Of a DNA stretch of 64,000 nt, positions 1 to 11,268 are shown one piece after another. Position 1 is the stretch's first letter; the number at the start of each line of letters is the position of its first letter. The notes beneath the pieces are model-generated. The model was given only the letters and a program-made list of their open reading frames with translations. It was not told where the DNA came from and did not search any database. This DNA is from Artemia franciscana (taxonomy: Eukaryota > Arthropoda > Branchiopoda > Anostraca > Artemiidae). Both the position numbers and the translations under genes were made by a program. The stretch is taken from contig NC_088863.1 in the NCBI RefSeq assembly GCF_032884065.1, positions 58,532,628 through 58,596,627 on the forward strand, given 5' to 3'.

Positions 1-891
1 GCAGACGAAATGAATGCTTGCCTGAAAAATTCTAATTTATGGGCACACGTAAAAACATTAAAATTAACTACAAATATGCGTGTCCGATTGCAAAACGATG
101 ACTCTGGTCAAACATTTTCAGATCAATTGCTGGCAATTGGAAACGGAAAGCTCCCAGTAGACTCAATTTCAGGACGTATACAACTACCTGCTGATTTCTG
201 TAATTTAGTGACGTCCAAAAATGAATTGATTGAAAAGTATTTCCGAATATTCTAAAAAATTATAAAAATAATAAATGGCAAAGTGAAAGAGCGATTCTCG
301 CACCCAAAAATATAGACGTCCACGAAATCAACAATATTGTTTTGACCAAGATTCGAAACCAGGCAGTCCTTTACAAGTCAGTCGACACAGTTTTGGAACC
401 AAATGAAGTGGTTAATTATCCATCTGAATTTTTAAATTCTGTGGATCTATCAGGGTTTCCACCACACGTGCTACAACTAAACATAGGCGTACCAATAATA
501 CTTTTAAGAAATATCAACCCACCAAAGCTTTGCAATGGCACGCGACTTGCCGTAAAAAAAACCAATGGAAAACCTAATAGAGGCCACAATCTTGACAGGG
601 CCTTTTGAGGGTAAGGCTGTTCTTATTCCTCGCATTCCCATGATTCCAACGGATCTGCCTTTTCAATTTAAAAGATTGCAATTCCCAATTCGATTAGCAT
701 TTGCAATCACCATTAACAAAGCTCAAGGTCAATCATTAGAAAAATGTGGTATAGATCTTAGTACTGATTGTTTTTCCCATGGACAATTGTACGTTGCATG
801 TTCAAGGGTCGGTAAACCTGACAATCTATTTATATGCAGCGACAATTGGACAGCGAAGAATGTTGTATATTCGCAAGTTTTACGCAGTTAA
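1..891 (+). pseudogene. Helitron PIF1-type helicase, C-terminal part, frameshifted
   Basis: The frames match the C-terminal half of the helicase in the 27-28 kb and 49 kb copies. PIF1-like motifs seen are TNMRVRL, the INKAQGQSLE motif and [14 protein letters not shown] near the end. Walker A and B are outside the window. There are two frame breaks: one A is missing near 233-237 (AAAAG where other copies have AAAAAG), and the poly(A) run near 553-560 differs in length from the other copies. The stop at 889-891 follows the shared VLRS ending. In Helitrons this domain unwinds DNA during rolling-circle transposition. This copy cannot make it. Confidence 0.85.
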
Positions 892-1067
892 TTTGTATTG
901 TATCTATCTATCTATCTATCTATATAAAAACGAGTTGTGTGTATGCATGTTTGTTTGTTTGTAAAAAGAGCGTTTGCATATGACGTCATTATTAGTACAC
1001 ACGGTTTTGCTTTGTATATGCACAGAAAATGGGAATTTTTACGTAGTTTGAAACACATATATAAATC

Positions 1068-1223
1068 TATCTATATTCACAGGTGGGACACAGGGACACA
1101 ACTACAATGGCGCGTAACTAATATGGCGCATAACGACTCACGCGCGAGGGGGGGCTTGGGGGGTCGCGAAGCTCCCCACCAACTAGGTGTTGGGGTGGCG
1201 CGAAGCGCCACCCCAACAGCTAG
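1068..1223 (+). mobile_element. Helitron 3' terminal block
   Basis: A block of about 155 bp that recurs around 13 times in the window. It opens with TCTATCTATATTCACAGGTG, then a GGGACACAGGGACACAAC stretch, two ATGGCGCGTAAC-like repeats, a G-rich run, a GCGAAGC-centred inverted repeat and the terminal hairpin plus CTAG. The hairpin and CTAG are the known Helitron replication-terminator layout. Conservation among nonautonomous copies suggests the whole block is needed for mobilisation. Confidence 0.85.
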
Positions 1224-1334
1224 TATATATATAAAAATAAAATGTCTGTGGGTCTGTCTAGTGACGTCATGTCGCCATGAAGTTAGTTGTCGTCATGTTT
1301 GTTATGACGATGACGTCATTAAAGGTATTTAAGA
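1224..1334 (+). promoter_or_regulatory. Helitron 5' leader with CRE sites and TATA-like box
   Basis: It starts directly after the previous CTAG with a TATATATATAAAAAT run, the usual 5' end minus its TC. TGACGTCA occurs at 1262-1269 and 1311-1318, and TATTTAAGA at 1326-1334. The ORF1 start is about 50 bp downstream. TGACGTCA is the consensus CREB/ATF bZIP site. The same order of sites occurs near 6.75, 23.5, 47.6 and 54.1 kb (minus strand). Confidence 0.55.
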
Positions 1335-1383
1335 AAATCGTTCAAAGACAATTTTTAATTGTAAGAAGATCGTGGACGGAAAA

Positions 1384-1689
1384 ATGTTTAATTGTAAAAT
1401 GACTGAAGAACCTACAATGGCAACAGCCGAGGAAGCTGCTCAAAATACAAATTTTTAATTGTAAGAAGATCGTGGACGGAAAAATGTTTAATTGTAAAAT
1501 GACTGAAGAACCTACAATGGCAGCAGCCGAGGAAGCTGCTCAAAGAGTCTATGCCAAAAAACTTGCGGCTGATAGAGAAAGTAGGAAAAGAAAGCGTGCC
1601 GAGGAATCACAAGAACAGCAAGAAAACAGGCTTGCGGCTGATAGAGAAAGTAAGAACAGAAAGCATGCCAAGGAATCACAATATATCTA
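1384..1689 (+). pseudogene. Helitron ORF1 N-terminal fragment with internal duplication
   Basis: It encodes the MFNCKMTEEP start and two of the 23-residue charged repeats (LAADRES..KRKRAEES..). The start region is present twice, with ATGs at 1384 and 1484, exactly 100 bp apart, because of a tandem duplication running from about 1351 to 1550. The reading frame is lost when a new Helitron 5' end begins at 1686. No zinc finger or nuclease region remains. Confidence 0.7.
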
Positions 1690-1800
1690 TATATATAAAA
1701 ATAAGTCTGTGTGTCTGTCGAGTGACGTCACTGTCTGATATATATAAAAATAAGTTGTCTGTGTGTCTGTCGAGTGACGTCACTGTCCACATATGACGTC
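1686..1800 (+). mobile_element. Two tandem Helitron 5' ends
   Basis: A TCTATATATATAAAAAT start at 1686 is followed by TGACGTCA. A second partial start at about 1739 repeats the same 50 bp, including another CRE. This 5' end interrupts the ORF1 fragment. It leads into the tRNA-like and A-rich DNA to 3,170, so it is probably the 5' end of a nonautonomous element. Confidence 0.6.
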
Positions 1801-1851
1801 TGAATTATTTCATCACATACCAATTCAAAAACGAATGTATTCAAGCCGAAG

Positions 1852-2088
1852 TAGCTCAGTTATATAACTACCTGTGTTGGCGCAGTGGGTTTGACCTTAG
1901 CGTGGTAATACGGGACCCAGAGATCGAACCATGCTGCAGGAATGCACTACAGGGCCGACACAGGGACCTTAGTAGTCAAGAAGTGTCGTTAGTCCGATAC
2001 AAATACAAATACAGTAGCTCAGTTGGTAAAGCCTTATGTTCAAGGTTCTAGGTCCGAGAGGTTCCAGGTTCGAACCTTGGCTTTAGCA
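1852..2088 (+). repeat. tRNA-derived, SINE-like chimera
   Basis: Two tRNA-like pieces are nested. The outer piece begins GCCGAAGTAGCTCAG (A box) at 1852 and reappears at 2014-2088, ending with B box GGTTCGAACC and CTTTAGCA. Its acceptor ends can pair over most of 7 bp. The start, D-arm and T-arm resemble tRNA-Phe, but the anticodon arm does not fold. The inner piece (about 1876-1985) has TGGCGCAGTGGG and AGATCGAACC, which look like A and B boxes of another tRNA-derived SINE. It is unlikely to be a functional tRNA and more likely a SINE or Pol III module inside the Helitron derivative. Confidence 0.5.
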
Positions 2089-2089
2089 T

Positions 2090-2895
2090 TAATACAAAAG
2101 AAGAGAAAAGCTAAAAAAGGTAAAAAATACAAAAAATAAACTAAAAAGAAAATACTAAAAAAGCTAAAAAACTAAAAAAGGGTAAAAAACTAAAAACTAA
2201 AAAAGTAAAAAAAACTAAAAAAACTAAAAAAAAAGGTAAAAACTACAAAAACCTAAAAAGAAAAAAAATTAAAAACTAATAAAAAAAAACTAAAAACTGA
2301 AATAGAAAAAGAAACTAAAAAAAGGAAAAAAACTGACAAATAAAGGAGAAAAAGAAAACTAAAAAAATAAAAAAAAATAAAAAAGGTAAATGTATTCAAG
2401 TCGAAGTAGCTGAGTTGGTAAAGCGTTATGTTCCAGGTTCTAGGTCCGAGAGGCTCCAGGTTCGAACCTTGGCTTTAGCATTAATACAAAAGAAGAAAAA
2501 AAAAACGAAAAAAGAAAAAAAACTAAAAAACAGGTAAAAACTACTAAAAAAATTAAAAAAGCTAAAAAATCTAAAAAAAAAACTAAAAAAAAAACTAAAA
2601 AAAGGTAAAAAACTAAAAAATAAAAAAATAAAAAATAAAAAACTAAAAAAAGGGTAAAAACAGCAGAAAAACTAAAAAGAAAAAAAACTAAAAACTAATA
2701 AAAAACTAAAAACTTGAAATGAAAAAAATGAAAAATAAAGGAGAAAAAGATAACGAAAAAATGATAGAAGTAAAAAAACTAAAAAAGGTAAAAACTTCAA
2801 AAATCTAAAAAGAAAAAAGAAAAAAAACTAAAAAGCTAAAAAAGAGGTAAAAACAAAAAAAAACTAGAAATAAAAAAAGGAAAAAAACAAAAAAT
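2090..2895. repeat. A-rich ACTAAAAAAGGTAAAAA simple repeat
   Basis: About 800 bp of irregular repeats of CTAAAAA, GGTAAAAA and ACTACAAAA units. The same low-complexity DNA fills the other short Helitron derivatives (8.5-10.4, 11.3-13.1 kb, and in inverted form 14.1-14.75, 16.9 and 54.9 kb). Lysine-rich frames here are compositional artefacts. A second tRNA-like copy is embedded at 2395-2482. Confidence 0.85.
2395..2482 (+). repeat. tRNA-like module, second copy
   Basis: It contains GAAGTAGCTGAGTTGGTAAA (A-box region), a disordered anticodon region and CCAGGTTCGAACCTTGG, which forms a 5-bp T stem around the B box. It is nearly identical to the outer tRNA-like piece at 2014-2088, including its flanking TTAATACAAAAGAAG. 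It is a degraded tRNA-Phe-like repeat and I do not expect charging. A third, inverted fragment lies at 15,869-15,905. Confidence 0.5.
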
Positions 2896-2934
2896 TTATT
2901 TCATCATATACCAATTCAAAAACGAACGTATATA

Positions 2935-3659
<725 letters not shown>

Positions 3660-3663
<4 letters not shown>

Positions 3664-4372
3664 CTGTGTCCCCGTCGTCATTTATATATCCCCCTGTGCC
3701 CCCCGGCGTCCCCGTTGTAGTTGTGTCCCTGTGCCCCGGTCTTCATTTATGTTCCCTGTGTCCCGGTCGTCATTTGTGTCCCGGTGTCCCAGTCTGTAAT
3801 TTCTCTTTGAGTGTCGCGATCGTCATTTATATTCCCTGTGTCCCGGTCGTCATTTTTGTCCCGGTCGTCATTTGTGTTCCGGTGTCCCGGTATGTAATTT
3901 CTCTTTGAGTGTCCCGGTCGTCATTTATATTCCCTACTAATCGAACATTCCCTGTGTCCCCGTCGTCATTTATATATCCCCCTGTGCCCCCCGGCGTCCC
4001 CGTTGTTGTTGTTTCCCTGTGTCCCGGTCGTCATCTGTGTCCCGGTGTCCCAGTCTGTAATTTCTCTTGAGAGTCGCGGTCGTCATTTATATTCCCTGTG
4101 TCATGGTGTCCCGGTCGTCATTTTTGTCCCGGTCGTCATTTGTGTTCCGGTGTCCCGGTCTGTAATTTCTCTTTGAGTGTCCTGGTCGTCATTTATATTC
4201 CCTGTCTCCCGGTCGTCATTTGTGTCCCGGTGCTTTGTTGATGGTGATTGCTAATCGAACATTCCTTGTGTCCCGGTCGCTTTCTCTTTGAGTGTCCCGG
4301 TCGTCATTTATCTTCCCTATGTCCTGGTGTCCCGTTCGTCATTTGTGTCCCGATGTCTCGGTCTGTAATTTT
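3660..4372. repeat. Minisatellite array (inverted orientation)
   Basis: About 700 bp of TGTCCCGGTCGTCATTTATA-type repeats, the reverse complement of the GACGACCGGGACAC unit. Higher-order duplication is visible: the TCCCCGTCGTCATTTATATA stretch recurs. The array ends abruptly at 4372, where plus-strand ORF1 coding sequence starts. Confidence 0.8.
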
Positions 4373-4643
4373 GCTGCTGATAGAGAAAGTCAGAAAAGAA
4401 AGCGTGCTGAGGAATCAAAAGAACAGCAAGGAAACAGGCTTGAGGCTAAAGAACGCAAAACCGCGCAGTTAGATGAAGATCCACCTGGACAGCGAGAGTC
4501 AAAAGATATCAAAACTGAAAATGATAGCGATGATGATTGGGTTTGGGATTTTGACTCGGATAAGGTCATCAATGCCTACCAGATTTTAGTTAAAAAAAAC
4601 AAAGGTTCGGCGATATGTATTTCATAGTGAAGCTGAAAAATAA
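4372..4643 (+). pseudogene. Short acidic Helitron ORF, copy 1, 5'-truncated and frameshifted
   Basis: It encodes part of one ORF1 charged repeat (LLIEKV/ADRESQKRKRAEES), then the alternative C-terminus AKERKTAQLDEDPPGQRES followed by an acidic stretch with DDDWVWDFD and INAYQILVKK. One extra A in the run near 4590 shifts the frame after VKK. In the original frame the next stop is at about 4641. The start codon and promoter are missing, replaced by minisatellite. Two other copies are at 6,857 and 47,682. I recognise no domain in the acidic part. Confidence 0.6.
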
Positions 4644-4697
4644 AGAAGAAAACTGAAAAAAGAAAAAATGTAAAAAACTAAAAAATACTAAAAAGAA

Positions 4698-4858
4698 AAA
4701 ACACTCAAAGAGAAATTACAGACCGGGACACAAATGACGACCGGGACAGAGGGAATATAAATAACGACCGGGACACTCAAAGAGAAATTACAGACTGGGA
4801 TACCGGGACACAAATGACGGCCGGGACACAGGGAATATAAATGACGACCAGGACACAG
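4698..4858. repeat. Minisatellite
   Basis: A short run of the GACGACCGGGACAC and CTCAAAGAGAAATTACAGAC units, preceded by A-rich DNA from 4648. It separates the short acidic ORF from the deletion-derived Rep-helicase copy. Confidence 0.75.
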
Positions 4859-4861
4859 GTA

Positions 4862-6141
4862 TTTAAGAATATCGTTCAAAGACAAATTTTTAATTGTAAG
4901 AAGACCGTTGAAAGAGAAATTTCTAATTGTAAAATGAGTGAAGAACCTACAATGGCAACGGTACCACCATCGAAGTAGATAACCAGTGGGTTGTTCCATA
5001 TTCCCCATTAGTGCGAAACGTCAACCCCAAGTCAAATTCGTGCATTGTTTGGCATCATTTTAACAACTTGCTCTCCATCAGCTCCTACAGAGTTATGGGA
5101 AAAATATAAGTCAAAAATGTCTGAAGATATACTCCATCGAAAACAGTTAGAGACGTCAGATATGACTTTTGATTTTACATCAGAAATTTATAACTACACT
5201 TTAGTTATTATAGAAGATTTGTGCGTACGTATGGCAAACAAACCTCTTCAGGATTTGGGAATGCCTTCACCTAACCGTATCGCTGCTGTTTCGACATGTG
5301 TAGAATTGGATCGTGAAAAAAGTTACAGTACGAATGATCTATTGTCGTATGTACAAAATAACATTTCCAAGTTAACGTCGGAACAAAAAGACATTTATGA
5401 TACGATAGACTCAATTTCAGGACGTATACAACTACCTGCTGATTTCTGTAATTTAGTGACGTCCAAAAATTAATTGATTGAAAAAGTATTTCCGAATATT
5501 CTAAAAAATTATAAAAATAATAAATGGCTAAGTGAAAGAGCGATTCTCGCACCCAATAATATAGACGTCCACGAAATCAACAATATTGTTTTGACCAAGA
5601 TTCGAGACCAGGCAGTCCTTTACAAGTCAGTCGACACAGTTTTGGAACCAAATGAAGCGGTTAATTATCCATCTGAATTTTTAAATTCCATAGATCTTTC
5701 AGGGTTTCCACCACACGTGCTACAACTAAAATTAGGCGTACCAATAATACTTTTAAGAAATATCATCCCACCAAAGCTTTGCAATGGCACGCGACTTGCC
5801 GTAAAAAAAAAACAATGGAAAACCTAATAGAGGCCACAATCTTGACAGGGCCTTTTGAGGGTGAGGCTGTTCTTATTCCTCGCATTCCCATGATTCCAAC
5901 GGATCTGCCTTTTCAATTTAAAAGATTGCAATTCCCAATTCGATTAGCATTTGCAATCACCATTAACAAAGCTCAAGGTCCATTATTAGAAAAATGTGGT
6001 ATAGATCTTAATACTGATTGTTTTTCCCATGGACAATTGTGCGTTGCATGTTCGAGGGTCGATAAACCTGACAATCTATTTATATGCAGCGACAATTGGA
6101 CAGCGAAAAATGTTGTATATCCGCAAGTTTTACACAGTTAA
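4862..6141 (+). pseudogene. Helitron Rep-helicase deletion derivative
   Basis: It starts with a TATTTAAG box and the ORF1 start (MSEEPTMAT), which is fused at about 4957 to a short Rep piece (VDNQWVVPYSPL). A further deletion leads into the Rep C-terminal region at about 5010. At 5407 an in-frame deletion (603 bp relative to the 26,962-27,564 interval) removes Walker A and B, joining YDTI to DSISGR. A stop interrupts at 5471 (TAA where other copies have GAA). The poly(A) run near 5802 has 10 As and puts MENLIEA out of frame. The stop at 6139-6141 follows the VLHS ending. It could not act as a helicase or nuclease. Confidence 0.8.
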
Positions 6142-6705
6142 TTTGTATTGTATCTACCTATCTATCTATCTATATAAAAACGAGTTGTGTGTATGCATGT
6201 TTGTTTGTTTGTAAAAAGAGCGTTTGCATATGACGTCATTATTAGTGCATACGGCTTTGTATATGCACAGACAATGAGAAAGCCAAGAATGTTGTATATT
6301 CGCAATTTTTACGTAGTTTAACTCCTGCAGACGAAATGAATGCTTGCCTGAAAAATTCTAATTTATGGGCACACGTAAAAATATTAAAATTAACTACAAA
6401 TATGCGTGTCCGATTGCAAAACGATGACTCTGGTCAAACATTTTCAGATCAATTGCTGGCAATTGGAAACGGAAAGCTCCCAGTAGTGGGAGAGCCAAAA
6501 ATGTTGTATATTCGTAATTTTTACGTAGCTTGAAACACATATATAAATCTATCTATAAACACAGGTGGGACACAGGGACACAACTACAATGGCGCGTAAC
6601 TAATATGGCGCGTAACGACTTACGCGCGCGGGGGGGCTTGGGGGGCGCGAAGCGCCCCCACCAACTAGGTGTTGGGGTGGCGCGAAGCGCCACCCCAACA
6701 GCTAG
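6142..6705 (+). mobile_element. Helitron 3' noncoding region with helicase-fragment insert and 3' end
   Basis: After the helicase stop come a TCTA run, a TATAAAAACGAGTTGTGTGT stretch with TGACGTCA at about 6231, and a degraded second copy of the helicase end. Then comes a 165-bp piece of helicase interior (about 6324-6487, from the PADEMNAC region to GKLPV) bracketed by repeats of the helicase end. The 3' terminal block follows, with a perfect hairpin 6671-6699 and CTAG 6702-6705. The same rearranged tail is found at 50,000-50,566. Confidence 0.8.
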
Positions 6706-6751
6706 TATATATATAAAAATAAGTTGTCTGTCTGTGTGTCTGTCTGTCAGG

Positions 6752-6839
6752 TGACGTCATTTTTCTGTGTCGACTGACGTCATGAAGTTAGTTGTCGTCA
6801 TTTTTGCTATGACGGACACGTCATTAACGGTATTTAAGA
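6752..6839 (+). promoter_or_regulatory. CRE-type sites and TATA-like box of Helitron leader
   Basis: TGACGTCA at 6752-6759 and 6775-6782; a third site near 6817-6824 has decayed to ACACGTCA. TATTTAAGA begins at 6831. The ORF start is at 6857. By comparison with the 23.5 and 47.6 kb copies, the ancestral cassette had three sites. Promoter activity is inferred only from motif order. Confidence 0.5.
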
Positions 6840-6856
6840 CATTTGTTCACGGAAAA

Positions 6857-7222
6857 ATGTTTAATTGTAAAATGACTGAAGAACCTACAATGGCAACAGC
6901 CGAGGAAGCTGCTCAAAGAGTTTATGCCAAAAAACTTGCTGCTGATAGAGAAAGTAAGAAAAGAAAGCGTTCCGAGGAATCACAAGAACAGCAAGAAAAC
7001 AGGCTTGCAGCTGATAGAGAAAGTAAGAAAAGAAAGCGTGCCGGGGAATCACAAGAACGGCAAGAAAACAGGCTTGCGGCTAAAGAACGCAAAACCGCGC
7101 AGTTAGATGAAAATCCACCTGGACAGCGAGAGTCAAAACATATCAAAACTGAAAATGATAGCGATGATGATTGGGTTTGGGATTTTGACTTGGATAAGGT
7201 CATCAATGCCTACCAGATTTAA
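6857..7222 (+). CDS. Short Helitron ORF: charged repeats plus acidic tail
   Basis: The ORF has 121 codons. The start, MFNCKMTEEP at 6857, is the shared ORF1 start just after the TATA-like box. It has two 23-residue basic/acidic repeats (LAADRESKKRKR..), probably helical and rich in KRKR nuclear-localisation-like clusters. Then comes AKERKTAQLDENPPGQRES and an acidic region with DSDDDWVWDFDLDKVINAY. The stop after INAYQI is TAA where the other copies have TTA, so the original protein probably ran about 18 residues longer, to HSEAEK. The zinc finger, Rep and helicase domains are absent. No known family is recognised; a regulator or DNA-binding accessory of the Helitron is possible but unproven. 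Confidence 0.55.
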   Translation: MFNCKMTEEPTMATAEEAAQRVYAKKLAADRESKKRKRSEESQEQQENRLAADRESKKRKRAGESQERQENRLAAKERKTAQLDENPPGQRESKHIKTENDSDDDWVWDFDLDKVINAYQI

Positions 7223-7342
7223 GTTAAAAAAACAAAGGTTCGTCGATATGTACTTCATAGTGACGCTGAAAAATAAAGAAGAAAAAGAAAACTGAAAAAA
7301 GAAAAAAGTTAAAAAATTAAAAAAAAACTAAAAAGAAAAAAC

Positions 7343-7743
7343 ACTCAAAGAGAAATTACAGACCGGGACACAAATGACGACCGAGACAGAATGAATATAA
7401 GTGACGACCGGGAACCTCAAAGAGAAATTACAGACTGGGACACCCGGACACAAATCACGACCGGGACACAGGGAATATAAATGACGACACGACCGGGACA
7501 CTGGGACACAACTACAACGGGGACACCGGGGGCACAGGCGGGATATATAAATGACGACCGGGACACAAAGATTGTTCGAATAGAAATTACAGACCGGGAC
7601 ACCGGGACACAAATGACGACCGGGACACAGGGAATATAAATGACGACCGGGACACTCAAAGAGAAATTACAAACTGGGAAACCGGGACACAAATGACGAC
7701 CGGGACACAGGGAATATAAAATACGACCGGGACACAGGGACAC
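7343..7743. repeat. Minisatellite
   Basis: GACGACCGGGACAC and AATATAAATGACGACCGGG units with CTCAAAGAGAAATTACAGAC spacers, about 400 bp. It is joined directly to the helicase-tail module at about 7744. Confidence 0.8.
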
Positions 7744-7903
7744 ATCATTAGAATAATGAGGTATAGATCTGAATACGGATTGTTTTTCCCATGGACAATT
7801 ATATGTTGCATGTTCAAGAGTCAGTAAACCTGACAATCTATTTATATGCACAGACAATGGGACAGCGAAGAATGTTGTATATTCGTATGTTTTACGTAGT
7901 TAA
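7744..7903 (+). pseudogene. Helicase-tail fragment (subfamily B)
   Basis: A remnant of the last ~55 codons of a Helitron helicase, from the SLE motif through [19 protein letters not shown] to a VLRS-like end. The protein reads TDNGTAKN rather than the SDNWTAKN of the autonomous-type copies, so it belongs to a separate subfamily. A stop (TAATGA region near 7754) breaks it. It is one of 11 such tails. Confidence 0.75.
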
Positions 7904-8074
7904 AAACATATATTTATATCTATCTCTATTCACAGGTGGGACACAGGGATACAACTACAATGGCGCGTAACTAATATGGCGCGTAACGACTTACGCGCGC
8001 GGGGAGGCTTGGGGGGGCGCGAAGTGCCCCACCAGCTAGGTGTTAGGGTTGCGCGAAGCGGCACCCCGACAGCT

Positions 8075-8490
<416 letters not shown>

Positions 8491-8514
8491 ATATATGTAT
8501 ATATATATATATCT

Positions 8515-9360
8515 TCTATATATATAAAAATAAGTTGTCTGTCTGTCTGTGGATGGATGGATCAGGTGACGTCACCTGAAAAAACTGGATCAGGTGACGT
8601 CAAAACTGAAAAAACTAAAAAAAGGCAAAAACTACAAAAAAAACTAAAAACTAATAAAAAAAATAAAAAAGCTAAAAAACTAAAAAAACTAAAAAAAGGC
8701 AAAAACTACAAAAAAAACTAAAAACTAATAAAAAAGCTAAAAAACTAAAAAAACTAAAAAAAAGGCAAAAACTACAAAAAAAACTAAAAACTAATAAAAA
8801 AAATAAAAAAGCTAAAAAACTAAAAAAACTAAAAAAACTAAAAAAAGGTAAAAAACTAAAAAAACTAAAAACTAAAAAAAACTAAAAAAAAGGAAAAAAC
8901 TGAAAAATAAGCTAAAATAAAGGTAAAAACCAATAAAAAACTAAAAAAAAACTGAAAAAACTAAAAAAAGGCAAAAACTACAAAAAAAAACTAAAAACTA
9001 ATAAAAAAAGTAAAAAACTAAAAAAACTAAAAAAACTAAAAAAAGGTAAAAAACTAAAAAAAATAAAAAATAAAAAAAAACTAAAAAAAAGGAAAAAACT
9101 GAAAAATAAGCTAAAATAAAGGTAAAAACCAATAAAAAACTAAAAAGAAAAAAAGGAAAAAACTTAAAAAAATTTTCATCTAAAAAACTAAAAAAAACTA
9201 AAAAAGGTAAAAACTAAAAGAACTAAAAAAGAAAAAAATAAATGACGAAACTCAAAGAGAAAGCGACCAGGACAAAAGGAATGTTCGATTAGCAATCAAC
9301 AAAGCACCGGGTCACAGGGAGTATAAATGACGACCAGGACATAAGTAAAAAAAAAAACTA
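8515..9360 (+). mobile_element. Tandem unit 1 of a short Helitron derivative
   Basis: It begins with TC plus TATATATATAAAAAT, followed by GTTGTCTGTC, the 16-bp palindrome CAGGTGACGTCACCTG at 8563-8578 and a second CRE. About 640 bp of A-rich repeat follow, then a CTCAAAGAGAAAGCGACCAGG minisatellite piece and TAAGTAAAAAAA. It lacks its own hairpin and CTAG. Unit 2 starts straight after it. Confidence 0.75.
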
Positions 9361-10222
9361 TCTATATATATAAAAATAAGTTGTCTGTGGATCTGTGGAT
9401 CGTGGATCAGGTGACGTCACCTGAAAAAACTGGATCAGGTGACGTCAAAACTGAAAAAACTAAAAAAAGGCAAAAACTACAAAAAAAACTAAAAACTAAT
9501 AAAAAAAATAAAAAAGCTAAAAAACTAAAAAAACTAAAAAAAGGCAAAAACTACAAAAAAAAATAAAAACTAATGAAAAAGCTAAAAAACTAAAAAAACT
9601 AAAAAAAAGGCAAAAACTACAAAAAAACTAAAAACTAATAAAAAAAATAAAAAAGCTAAAAAACTTAAAAAAACTAAAAAAACTAAAAGAAGGTAAAAAA
9701 CTAAAAAAACTAAAAACTAAAAAAAAACTAAAAAAAAAGGAAAAAACTGAAAAATAAGCTAAAATAAAGGTAAAAACCAATAAAAAACTAAAAAAAAACT
9801 GAAAAAACTAAAAAAAGGCAAAAACTACAAAAAAACTAAAAACTAATAAAAAAAGTAAAAAAGCTAAAAAACTAAAAAAACTAAAAAAACTAAAAAAAAC
9901 TAAAAAAGGTAAAAAACTAAAAAAAATAAAAAATAAAAAAAAAATAAAAAAAAAGGAAAAAACTGAAAAATAAGCTAACATAAAGGTAAAAACCAATAAA
10001 AAACTAAAAAGAAAAAAAGGAAAAAAACTAAAAAAAAATTTCATCTAAAAAACTAAAAAAAACTAAAAAAGGTAAAAACTAAAAGAACTAAAAAAGAAAA
10101 AAATAAATGACGACACTCAAAGAGAAAGCGACCAGGACAAAAGGAATGTTCGATTAGCAATCAACAAAGCACCGGGACACAGGGAGTATAAATGACGACC
10201 AGGACATAAGTAAAAAAAAAAA
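9361..10222 (+). mobile_element. Tandem unit 2
   Basis: A near-copy of unit 1, starting with TC at 9361. It carries the CRE palindrome at 9408-9423, the same A-rich order and the same closing minisatellite piece, ending near 10,222. Two consecutive 5' ends therefore precede a single 3' end. Confidence 0.75.
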
Positions 10223-11252
<1,030 letters not shown>

Positions 11253-11268
11253 TATATATATATATCTA

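Larger units (their letters stand above)
1..1223 (+). mobile_element. Helitron copy, 3' part (5' end outside window)
   Basis: The element enters from the left edge with helicase coding sequence, continues through a noncoding tail with a TCTA run near 901-925, and ends in a canonical Helitron 3' end. That end is a hairpin at 1189-1217 (stem GTTGGGGTGGCGC, loop GAA), then AG, then CTAG at 1220-1223. The base after CTAG is T, as expected for insertion between A and T. The next partial element begins immediately downstream, so this is the first member of a nested or tandem Helitron block. Confidence 0.85.

Noticed and set aside
2395..2482. A functional tRNA-Phe gene
   Set aside because: A and B boxes and T stem are present, but the anticodon arm does not pair and there is no clear anticodon loop.
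4248..4627. A complete ORF1 starting in the minisatellite upstream of 4,372
   Set aside because: The upstream codons are minisatellite; the true ORF1 start and leader are missing in this copy.
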